Positions 18,576 to 25,271 of a DNA stretch of 64,000 nucleotides are shown piece after piece; position 1 is the stretch's first letter; every line of letters starts with the position of its first letter. The notes under the pieces are model-generated. The model saw only the letters and a program-made list of their open reading frames with translations. It was not told the origin of the DNA and ran no database searches. The stretch lies in the NCBI RefSeq assembly GCF_033842475.1, contig NZ_JAWXYB010000018.1, positions 2,215,501 to 2,279,500 of the forward strand, read 5' to 3'. A program made the translations under genes and the position numbers. This DNA comes from Acidiphilium acidophilum. Its GTDB lineage: Bacteria > Pseudomonadota > Alphaproteobacteria > Acetobacterales > Acetobacteraceae.

Positions 18576-19928
18576 GGTGGTGTAACCTGACGTCTGGAAA
18601 TTCATTTTGGGTTGGGAGTTGGTGCCCTTGCCGGGGCATGCCCCGGCAAGGGCTGTTCATTCTGGTATTCCATGCAGTTGTTCACACCAACATGGAGACC
18701 GATGAATGGACGCCAAAAAGGATACGATTATCGAGGCACTTTTGGAACATCTGATCGAAAACGGCGCAGGCGATATCGCCACGGTATTTGCCAGGACCTT
18801 CGAACTCGCCATGCAGATCGAGCGCGAACGCTTCCTCCACGCCAGTCACTACGAGCGCAACCCCGATCGTCAGGGTTACGCCAATGGCTACAAGCCCAAG
18901 CGGATCGATACCCCGGCCGGGTCGATCACCGTCGATGTCCCCAAAACCGCCGGTCACGTGGGCGAACCCTTCTACCCACAGTCCCTCGAACGCGGCCGAC
19001 GCTCGGTCCGCGCCGTCATGGTCGCCGTCGCCGAAATGTACATCAAAGGCGTCTCCACCCGCGACGTCGAGGCCGTCATGCGCGAATTCGGCATCGAAAG
19101 CCTCTCCTCCGCTCAGGTCAGCCGCGCCAGCAAGCTGCTCGATGACGAACTCGCCGCCTGGCGCACCCGACCCCTCGCCGAGATCCGCTACCTCATCCTC
19201 GACGCCAGATATGAAAAAATGCGCGATAATGGCGTCGTCCGCGATGCCGCCGTGCTCTCGGCCATCGGCATCGGACCCGATGAACGCCGCCGTGTCCTCG
19301 GCGTCTCGGTCGCCCTTTCCGAGGCCGAAGTCCATTGGCGTGCCTTCCTCGAAAGCCTCCATCAGCGTGGCCTGCGAGGCGTCGAATTCATCGTCTCCGA
19401 TGACCATGCCGGATTGCACGCCGCACGCCGCGCCGTCTTCGGCGCCGCACACTGGCAACGATGCCAGTTCCACCTCGCCCAAAACGCCATCCACCACGCC
19501 CCCAACCACGCCATCCGCAAACGCATCGGCGCAGAACTCCGGACCGTCTGGAACGCAAATTCCCTCGCCGCTGCCCAGATCGCTCTCACAACCCTCGTCA
19601 ATGCCTATCGCGACACCGCACCAAAGCTCGCCGATTGGCTCGAACGAAATATCCCCGAAGGCCTCACCGTCTTCACACTGCCAGAACCCCACCAGCGCCG
19701 GCTTCGCACTTCCAACCCCATGGAACGCGGCATCCAGCAGGAACTCAAACGCCGCACCACCAAAATCAGGGTCTTCCCCAACGAAGCCTCCCTCGAACGC
19801 CTCGTCAGCGCCGTCCTCGTCGAAATCGATGAAAAATGGGCCGCCGACACCAAGGGCTACATCAAGTGGGACTACCAGGATGCCTGACCCCCGCTCGCCC
19901 TATTTTCCAGACATCAGGTTGCTCAATC
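18576..19928 (+). mobile_element. IS256-family element, copy B, inserted within copy A
   Basis: A complete 1353-bp copy in the opposite orientation to its host, with an 8-bp duplication GCGGCATC (18568-18575 and 19929-19936). The self-insertion makes a large palindrome-like structure: about 650-680 bp of copy A on each side are complementary to parts of copy B. Confidence 0.96.
18706..19887 (+). CDS. tnpA: IS256-family transposase (copy B)
   Basis: 393-residue DDE transposase of the Mutator-like IS256 family. The three acidic regions are LDARYEK, VSDDHAG and the C-terminal NPMERGIQQELKRRTTK. The family's C/D(2)H motif is present as CQFH in HWQRCQFHLAQN. Identical to the products of copies C and D and intact throughout. 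A long reading frame on the opposite strand (up to 336 codons) is a codon-bias shadow of this gene. Confidence 0.97.
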   Translation: MDAKKDTIIEALLEHLIENGAGDIATVFARTFELAMQIERERFLHASHYERNPDRQGYANGYKPKRIDTPAGSITVDVPKTAGHVGEPFYPQSLERGRRSVRAVMVAVAEMYIKGVSTRDVEAVMREFGIESLSSAQVSRASKLLDDELAAWRTRPLAEIRYLILDARYEKMRDNGVVRDAAVLSAIGIGPDERRRVLGVSVALSEAEVHWRAFLESLHQRGLRGVEFIVSDDHAGLHAARRAVFGAAHWQRCQFHLAQNAIHHAPNHAIRKRIGAELRTVWNANSLAAAQIALTTLVNAYRDTAPKLADWLERNIPEGLTVFTLPEPHQRRLRTSNPMERGIQQELKRRTTKIRVFPNEASLERLVSAVLVEIDEKWAADTKGYIKWDYQDA

Positions 19929-20882
19929 GCGGCATCGCGGACGACGCCATTATCGCGCATTTTTTCATATCTGGCGTCGAGGATGAGGTAGCGGATCTCG
20001 GCGAGGGGTCGGGTGCGCCAGGCGGCGAGTTCGTCATCGAGCAGCTTGCTGGCGCGGCTGACCTGAGCGGAGGAGAGGCTTTCGATGCCGAATTCGCGCA
20101 TGACGGCCTCGACGTCGCGGGTGGAGACGCCTTTGATGTACATTTCGGCGACGGCGACCATGACGGCGCGGACCGAGCGTCGGCCGCGTTCGAGGGACTG
20201 TGGGTAGAAGGGTTCGCCCACGTGACCGGCGGTTTTGGGGACATCGACGGTGATCGACCCGGCCGGGGTATCGATCCGCTTGGGCTTGTAGCCATTGGCG
20301 TAACCCTGACGATCGGGGTTGCGCTCGTAGTGACTGGCGTGGAGGAAGCGTTCGCGCTCGATCTGCATGGCGAGTTCGAAGGTCCTGGCAAATACCGTGG
20401 CGATATCGCCTGCGCCGTTTTCGATCAGATGTTCCAAAAGTGCCTCGATAATCGTATCCTTTTTGGCGTCCATTCATCGGTCTCCATGTTGGTGTGAACA
20501 ACTGCATGGAATACCAGAATGAACAGCCCTTGCCGGGGCATGCCCCGGCAAGGGCACCAACTCCCAACCCAAAATGAATTTCCAGACGTCAGGTTACACC
20601 ACCCGCCGGTCCACTCCCCGCCTGTCGCTTCGATCATGGTGACGATCGGTGCTCCACCGTTGATCTGGCGTGCCTTTTTGACGTTCGGCGTCCCAGGCAT
20701 GCGATGCGGCTGGATAATATTTGTCAGTCCGGGATCGCCGAACTCCCGGTTTAGCTCTTGCGCCAGCGCGACAGACGCGAGATATTCTTGCGACTTTACA
20801 GATGATTCGAGATGTGGCGCATTGACGTTATGGATACGCGGTATTCTGATGAGCGCTTGCCATGAGCTTTGACTCGTTTGTT

Positions 20883-22546
20883 GTAACCGTTCACACCCCC
20901 CGGGTCAGACCGCTACCTGGGCAGGGATTGTGGGCAGCAGATTGTTAGCTCGTGCGGCGGTGATGAGGGCGCAGGCATAGGCCCATGGATCAGTGCCACG
21001 CTTGCGGCAGGTGTCAATGACGCTGAGCGCGGCGGCATAGAACCGGCTCCCTTCATCGGATCGCGTGCCAAAGCTGATGCGCCTCGAGATCACCGCGTGG
21101 CGGAGCGCACGTTCGGCATCATTGTTGGTGGGCGGTAAATCCCGATCGGCGACGAAGGCGACCACTGCGTCCCAGTCATTGAGGATTTCACCTGCCAGCC
21201 CGCGAACTTTCGCATCGATCTCATGGCGATTGCATTGACAGTTCCATTTGATGCTCGCGGTCAGGCGCTTGATGGCGGCGGGGTCGTCGCCGTCATGCAC
21301 GCGCTCGATCAGGCGGCGCAGATCGCGGACCAGATCGCTGCCGAAGCCTGATCCCGCGCCGTAATGCCCCTCTGCCAGCGCGCGGGCCTTACGGATCAGG
21401 TGCGCCAGACATCTCTGGCGGCGTGGATGATCGCGATAGGCACCGTAACCGTCGGTGACGAGCCAACCCAGAAAGGCCTCGCCGATCAGCGCGGCCAATT
21501 CGCAGTGCTTGCGGCTGCCGATCCGATAGACGATCGTGGTTGCCGTCACCGCAACCCAGAGCCACAGCAGACTTGCCTTTTGATACCACGGGGTTTCGTC
21601 GAGATGGACGATGTCAGCCGCACGCACATCTTCGATCAATTGCTCGACCACGGGTTCGCTCGCCAGACCGAATTCGTGAATGCAGCGTTCGATGGTGGCA
21701 ATCCCGAGCTCAACGCCCAGCCAGTCAGCCAGGAATTCAGCGATCTTGACGCGCGAGAGGCGGAAACGCAGCGACAGCGCCGCGATGAAGGTGGCGAGCA
21801 TCGGGCCAACCAGGCAGCGCTCGCTCATCAGCAGGTCGCGCCGGCGCCCCTCGACATGTGAGCACAGTCCGGTTGCGGGGCGTGCGATGGTCTCGTGGCC
21901 ACAGTCGCAGCGTATCGCCAGATAGCAATGTTTCGTGGCTGCGACATGAAGGCTCATGTCGCCGCGGGTGAGTTCAAAGCTCAGATGAGCGCTGACTTGG
22001 CGGCTTTGCGAGACGGTGGAAGATCCGAAAACTGCACGGCATGCGTCGCACGCTGTCGGCGCATGCAGGAGTTCACCGCTGACTATAATCGGCAACCGGC
22101 GCCAAAACCCTTTCGTCCCTGGCCGTTTGCCGGCCGGCTTGGGTCCAGGGTTGCCGGCGGAAGCGTTGCCGCCCGGCGCGGAACCACCACCCCCATCGGT
22201 TTTGTCGTCCCGGTCGGAGCGCTCAGAACTTTGCCCGCTCTTGGTGTTACGCCGGTAGGGATTGTCGCTGGAAGGCGGACGGGAACTGGTTGTTGAATCC
22301 TCGCCGGCATGGTTTGCCAGCGCTCGCGCCAATTCATGTAAATCCCAGGTCAGTTCTTCAAGCTCGACGCGCGACATCGCAGATAAATCAGTACGTTTAA
22401 TGTCTTTCAGGCCGGGGATTCTCTGACGGGGCATCAGAATCGTAGAGTCCGGTTCGGGTGGAAAAGCAAGCCCAGCCTTTCGACATTTTACCGGCCGTTG
22501 GCTAACGCTTCATTCGAGGCAAGAAAGGGGGGGTGTGAATGGTTAC
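20883..22546 (-). mobile_element. IS66-family element, copy 1
   Basis: 1664 bp with terminal inverted repeats GTAACCGTTCACACCCCCC / GTAACCATTCACACCCCCC (one mismatch) and an 8-bp duplication CGTTTGTT (20875-20882 and 22547-22554). GTAA ends and 8-bp duplications are typical of IS66. The single ORF without tnpA/tnpB accessory genes fits the ISBst12 subgroup. It splits the primase gene. Bases 22455-22546 between the gene start and the right end hold the IS promoter region. Confidence 0.95.
20905..22434 (-). CDS. tnpC: IS66-family transposase (copy 1)
   Basis: 509-residue transposase: an N-terminal leucine-zipper-like helix (MSRVELEELTWDLHELARAL), a Ser/Gly-rich linker (SSRPPSSDNPYRR), a zinc-binding region with CDAC, and the DDE catalytic domain with HLDETPWYQK and VTDGYGAYRDHP, followed by PPTNNDAERALRHAV containing the final glutamate. 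The product of copy 2 is identical. Other frames here are shadows. Confidence 0.95.
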   Translation of the reverse strand: MPRQRIPGLKDIKRTDLSAMSRVELEELTWDLHELARALANHAGEDSTTSSRPPSSDNPYRRNTKSGQSSERSDRDDKTDGGGGSAPGGNASAGNPGPKPAGKRPGTKGFWRRLPIIVSGELLHAPTACDACRAVFGSSTVSQSRQVSAHLSFELTRGDMSLHVAATKHCYLAIRCDCGHETIARPATGLCSHVEGRRRDLLMSERCLVGPMLATFIAALSLRFRLSRVKIAEFLADWLGVELGIATIERCIHEFGLASEPVVEQLIEDVRAADIVHLDETPWYQKASLLWLWVAVTATTIVYRIGSRKHCELAALIGEAFLGWLVTDGYGAYRDHPRRQRCLAHLIRKARALAEGHYGAGSGFGSDLVRDLRRLIERVHDGDDPAAIKRLTASIKWNCQCNRHEIDAKVRGLAGEILNDWDAVVAFVADRDLPPTNNDAERALRHAVISRRISFGTRSDEGSRFYAAALSVIDTCRKRGTDPWAYACALITAARANNLLPTIPAQVAV

Positions 22547-22934
22547 CGTTTGTTGCACATATGCGAAGACGACGCCGGCCATTTTCGCTGCATCGATCTT
22601 CTCGGGATTTGTATCGTCGATCAGTACGATGTGATGTGATTTCGATAGCGGTGTAAGGTATAGATGTTCTATATTAGATTGCACTAGACGCTCAATGATA
22701 AACCATGGGATCTTGTCGGGTGAGTAGCCGGGTAGTGTGCCATCTTCCTCTTTATTTAGATGCCAGGTTCGACCGCTCTCCTTTCGACTTGTAACACGGT
22801 AAGCATCAGCTTTGACGGCTCGATGATATATTTGAAAGGCCGTCGCGGCATCGGTTTTCGGAAGGCTGCTCGATTTTATGATTCTAATCAGGCTCATGGG
22901 TCACTCCTGGTGGCTGTCTCATTTCGCTGCCGTT

Positions 22935-22951
22935 TCGCTGCCGCGATGTGA
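22935..22951 (-). promoter_or_regulatory. Degenerate leader palindrome upstream of the primase gene
   Basis: Read on the minus strand: TCACATCGCGGCAGCGA, one perfect half-site (TCACA) and one poor half (AGCGA). It ends 37 bp before the primase start, matching the position of the perfect palindromes in front of other operons of the element. Confidence 0.35.
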
Positions 22952-23006
22952 AGCGCAGGGCCAATTGTCAGTTTTAGTATAACCGGCCCGCGCGGGCTGA
23001 ACCACT

Positions 23007-23023
23007 TCACATCGACGATGTGA
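23007..23023 (+). promoter_or_regulatory. Leader palindrome TCACA-N7-TGTGA before the secreted repeat protein
   Basis: TCACATCGACGATGTGA, a perfect 17-bp palindrome ending 38 bp before ATG 23062. It is followed by a hairpin (GGGGGC 23030-23035, loop GCTCCG, GCCCCC 23042-23047) and then AAGGAGG. The preceding GAACCACT is shared with the copy at 34227. Confidence 0.75.
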
Positions 23024-23061
23024 GATTCCGGGGGCGCTCCGGCCCCCAAGGAGGTTATCAG

Positions 23062-24228
23062 ATGAAATTCAGGACAATCTTGCTGGCGACGGCGTGCGGC
23101 TTGGCGGTGCCCGTGGCCGCCACGGCTGCCGGCCCCACCCCAGCCCCAGCCGCCCCGCTTCAGGTAGGCAAGCCGTCGGTCAAGGTCGTGCCGGTGTTCC
23201 AGGTGACGCCACCGAACCAGTTGCCGCCCGCCAATGAGCTTCCGACCGCGCCGTTTGCGGTAGGATTATATTCCGCGATCCTGGCCCAGGCGAACGACTC
23301 AAATGAACTTCCGACATCGCCGCCGCCGCCGCAATCGGCCTTGCCGTCGTGCTCTGGTTATCAACTCAACAAGTATTCATGGTACTGGCCGTCCGTTACG
23401 CAGTCGCAGACATGGTGGGCGGCGCAGCCTGGCGCGCCGGCCAAGGGGTCTGAGGCTTATACTATCGGGATTGCCATTTCGCACCAGCAACAGGAAGGAT
23501 GGCAGGTAACCGGCGGTTGCGTTGCAGATCCGGAACCCGCCTGTTCCGGCGCGGGATACACAAGTCATTATACCTGGGGCGGCCAATTCAGCGGATGGGG
23601 TGGGTACTGCAATTACCAGCCGCAGCCATCATGCCCTACCGGCGCGGGTTATACAGGTAGCTATAACTGGAACGGATCGAGATGGGTGTCAGGCTGCCAA
23701 TATCAATCGCAGCCGTCATGCCCTACCGGCGCGGGTTACACCGGCAGCTATAGCTGGAATGGTTCCAGTTGGGTCTCAGGCTGCCAGTACCAGGCCCAGC
23801 CGTCATGTCCTGCCCGGTATAGTGGCAGCTATAGCTGGACCGGTGCGGCATGGGTCGATAACTGCGTCGCTCCGCCTGCGCCATCAACTCCGCCCGCTTC
23901 GTCCCCGCCCTCGTCGAACAATGGCGGATCATCGAGTAACGGGGGCGGCGGCGCTGCGTCATCGACACAGTATTATCTATACTTCTCGCGCGGCAATACA
24001 GCGCGTGGGCAGGGCCAGGGCGGTCAACGATATTCAGTATCGCAATCAGACTTCGATCAAGTCGTCGCGAGCGGCAACTTTGTCATCGATTATGCTGATC
24101 CTGCGCACAATGTCGCCAACTCGGCTGACGGCGCATATACATTGCCGCCGGAATGTACGATATTACCCGACGGCGTGGATAGTATTGAGGGCACTACTAT
24201 TCCAGATATAAGCTGCGCACCACGATAA
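23062..24228 (+). CDS. Secreted protein with Cys/Trp-rich tandem repeats
   Basis: A 388-residue exported protein: the signal MKFRTILLATACGLAVPVAA, a Pro-rich segment, then four to five tandem ~29-residue units of the form CPTGAGYTGSYxWNGSxWVSGCQ, then a Gly/Ser-rich linker and a unique C-terminal domain (YYLYFSRGNTARG, FVIDYADPAHN). Regular Cys pairs suggest disulfide-bonded modules outside the cytoplasm. I do not know the family. Its place among pilin, DotA/TraY-type and relaxase genes suggests a surface or mating-contact role. It has the element's leader module and ends at a bidirectional terminator. Confidence 0.7.
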   Translation: MKFRTILLATACGLAVPVAATAAGPTPAPAAPLQVGKPSVKVVPVFQVTPPNQLPPANELPTAPFAVGLYSAILAQANDSNELPTSPPPPQSALPSCSGYQLNKYSWYWPSVTQSQTWWAAQPGAPAKGSEAYTIGIAISHQQQEGWQVTGGCVADPEPACSGAGYTSHYTWGGQFSGWGGYCNYQPQPSCPTGAGYTGSYNWNGSRWVSGCQYQSQPSCPTGAGYTGSYSWNGSSWVSGCQYQAQPSCPARYSGSYSWTGAAWVDNCVAPPAPSTPPASSPPSSNNGGSSSNGGGGAASSTQYYLYFSRGNTARGQGQGGQRYSVSQSDFDQVVASGNFVIDYADPAHNVANSADGAYTLPPECTILPDGVDSIEGTTIPDISCAPR

Positions 24229-24230
24229 GA

Positions 24231-24263
24231 AAAAGGGGGCTCCGATGATGGAGCCCCCTTTTT
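24231..24263. terminator. Bidirectional Rho-independent terminator
   Basis: GGGGGCTCC (24235-24243), a six-base loop, then GGAGCCCCC (24250-24258), extended by A and T runs on either side. It lies between the convergent secreted-repeat and small secreted protein genes and would stop transcription from both. Confidence 0.85.
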
Positions 24264-24285
24264 ACTCCTTTCATTTAGTTGATGA

Positions 24286-24489
24286 TTATTTATGCGCGGC
24301 GGCCTTCCCGGCGGTCGCGATCGACTTCGTTTTGGGGCTGCAATACTTCGCATTGGCGAAACGAGCGCCGGGCGAGGCGCAGGAATGAGCGAACCACTGG
24401 GGCGCGGGGGAGCCCCAACGCGCGAACGCAGGGCTGGTCGCGCCGACGAGGGCTGCAAGGGTGACGATTGAGATGATGACTGCGCGCAT
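24286..24489 (-). CDS. Small secreted protein of unknown function
   Basis: 67 residues: a clear signal peptide (RAVIISIVTLAALVGATSPAFA, cut after AFA) followed by a ~44-residue mature peptide with two cysteines (SCASPGARF, KYCSPKTKS) and a basic C-terminus. AGGAGATATCTC precedes the ATG. No family recognised. It reads away from the GATACC array, so its promoter probably lies inside or beside that array. Confidence 0.55.
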   Translation of the reverse strand: MRAVIISIVTLAALVGATSPAFARWGSPAPQWFAHSCASPGARFANAKYCSPKTKSIATAGKAAAHK

Positions 24490-24520
24490 TGAGATATCTC
24501 CTGATTGCCACCGACGTTGA

Positions 24521-24966
24521 TGGTATCAGTTATATAGTTGGTATCAGAATGGAACGCAATAGCTGATACCATGAATAACCGCCGCTCACGCTGTTGTGAT
24601 ACCATCTAAGCTGGAACGGCGATCGATACGTGATACCGGGTATCTGCCGCGCGGAGATATACCTGATACCATGTACCGGGGCGTATATGGTATCATGTAT
24701 ACGATATGCGATACCATCTATCACGTCGGGTAGGTGGTATCATATACGATCCGGGCAGCGATACCTGATACCATGTACCGCCGAGCCGCAGAGATATTTG
24801 TGATACCAGGTATGGAGTTTTTTATGGTATCATGTACCAGATTACTGATACCACCTAACAGGGTTTTCATGGTATCACCTATCGTTTACCTGATACCATC
24901 TATCAATCTCGTTGAATTATCTTTATATGGTATCAGGAAAACCCGATTGGACTCAAATCATGGTAT
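24521..24966. repeat. Array of ~18 GATACC/GGTATC motifs
   Basis: Motifs of the form TGATACCAT(G/C)TA or its complement occur about every 20-35 bp in both orientations, for example at 24564, 24597, 24665, 24688, 24736, 24766, 24825, 24869, 24891, 24927 and 24961. The ATG of the downstream RHH gene lies inside the last one. Layout next to a ribbon-helix-helix gene resembles plasmid partition centromeres or multi-site operators. No other gene is seen in this stretch. Confidence 0.8.
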
Positions 24967-25190
24967 CATATATAGCGAATCGCGTGGGCAGAAAACGGAT
25001 CAACGACGAGTTCATGAGCGCGAGATTCCCCGCCGGCACCTTTGCGCGCATCGACGCAAATCTGCGCGAGAGAGAGGCGCGGTCTGATTTTATTCGGCTT
25101 GCGGTCGATGCCGAGATCGCCCGGCGCGAGGGCGCTTCCGGCCCGCCACCAGCGAAAAAGAAGCCCGCCGCCCCGTCCGACCAGGGCTGA
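24960..25190 (+). CDS. Ribbon-helix-helix (CopG/Arc-like) DNA-binding protein
   Basis: 76 residues. The segment RINDEFMSARFPAGTFARID forms the ribbon strand and first helix, and ARSDFIRLAVDAEIARRE the second helix, a typical RHH plan; a Pro/Lys-rich tail follows. RHH dimers bind short repeated sites, and the gene lies at the end of the GATACC array with its start codon embedded in one motif, so it very likely binds the array and represses itself. An in-frame start at 24912 would add residues encoded by a further motif copy. Confidence 0.7.
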   Translation: MVSYIANRVGRKRINDEFMSARFPAGTFARIDANLREREARSDFIRLAVDAEIARREGASGPPPAKKKPAAPSDQG

Positions 25191-25216
25191 TCCCGCCCGG
25201 CCCGGCGCGCCGCATT

Positions 25217-25233
25217 TCACATCGATACCGTGA
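25217..25233 (+). promoter_or_regulatory. Leader palindrome before the DotA/TraY-type gene
   Basis: TCACATCGATACCGTGA, one mismatch from TCACA-N7-TGTGA, ending 38 bp before ATG 25272. A hairpin follows (CCCGCC 25241-25246, loop ACATCC, GGCGGG 25253-25258), then AGGAGG. The palindrome also contains one GATACC motif, so both regulatory signals of the element meet here. Confidence 0.7.
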
Positions 25234-25271
25234 CCATCGACCCGCCACATCCGGCGGGCAGGAGGTGGTTT

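Larger units (their letters stand above)
17931..20473 (-). pseudogene. Transposase of IS256 copy A, split by copy B
   Basis: The N-terminal ~180 residues (start at 20473) and the C-terminal ~214 residues (ending at 17931) match the intact 393-residue transposase of the other copies. The break falls after VVRDA in the catalytic core, between the first (DARYEK) and second (SDDHAG) acidic regions. Copy A cannot make active transposase itself but could be mobilised by the identical enzyme from copies B, C or D. Confidence 0.93.
17890..20603 (-). mobile_element. IS256-family element, copy A, interrupted by copy B
   Basis: Copy A consists of 17890-18575 plus 19937-20603, together 1353 bp, the exact length of the intact copies. 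It lies inside the primase gene with an 8-bp duplication CGCCGGTC on each side (17882-17889 and 20604-20611). Its ends are GATTGAGCAACCTGATG on one side and, reverse-complemented, GGTGGTGTAACCTGACG on the other, imperfect inverted repeats sharing AACCTGAYGTCTGGAAA. Copy B sits in its transposase gene. Confidence 0.95.
17442..22897 (-). pseudogene. repB: RSF1010 RepB'-type DNA primase, split by IS66 and by nested IS256 copies
   Basis: Three pieces (22897-22547, 20874-20604, 17881-17442) join in frame once the insertions and one copy of each target duplication are removed, giving 354 codons (RSF1010 RepB' has 323 residues). The N-terminal piece has HLYLTPLSKSHHIVLIDD, equivalent to the VDD metal-binding site of RepB'. 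The middle piece (QEYLASVALAQELNREFGD then HRMPGTPNVKKA) is the rest of the primase fold. The last piece (DMSKVDFMIAIRLRAIG, WPDYARRTAGAAFG) is the helical C-terminal domain. The primase starts synthesis at single-strand initiation sites during plasmid replication. It ends beside the origin-like inverted repeat. Start ATG 22897 has AGGAG upstream. Confidence 0.85.

Noticed and set aside
18682-19692. 336-codon open frame antisense to the IS256 transposase (also over copies C and D)
   Set aside because: It appears in every IS copy as the mirror of the transposase codon pattern, has acidic low-complexity composition and no ribosome-binding site.
18788-20497. 569-codon frame spanning the nested IS256 copies
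   Set aside because: It is a Ser/Pro-rich alternate frame of the transposase running through the junction into the opposite copy; an artefact of the nested palindrome.
17890-20603. Composite transposon made of two IS256 copies
   Set aside because: The two duplications show one copy inserted inside the other; there is no cargo between independent copies.
24521-24966. CRISPR array
   Set aside because: The repeated unit is only ~9-12 bp, occurs in both orientations and spacing varies from 7 to 36 bp; no cas genes.
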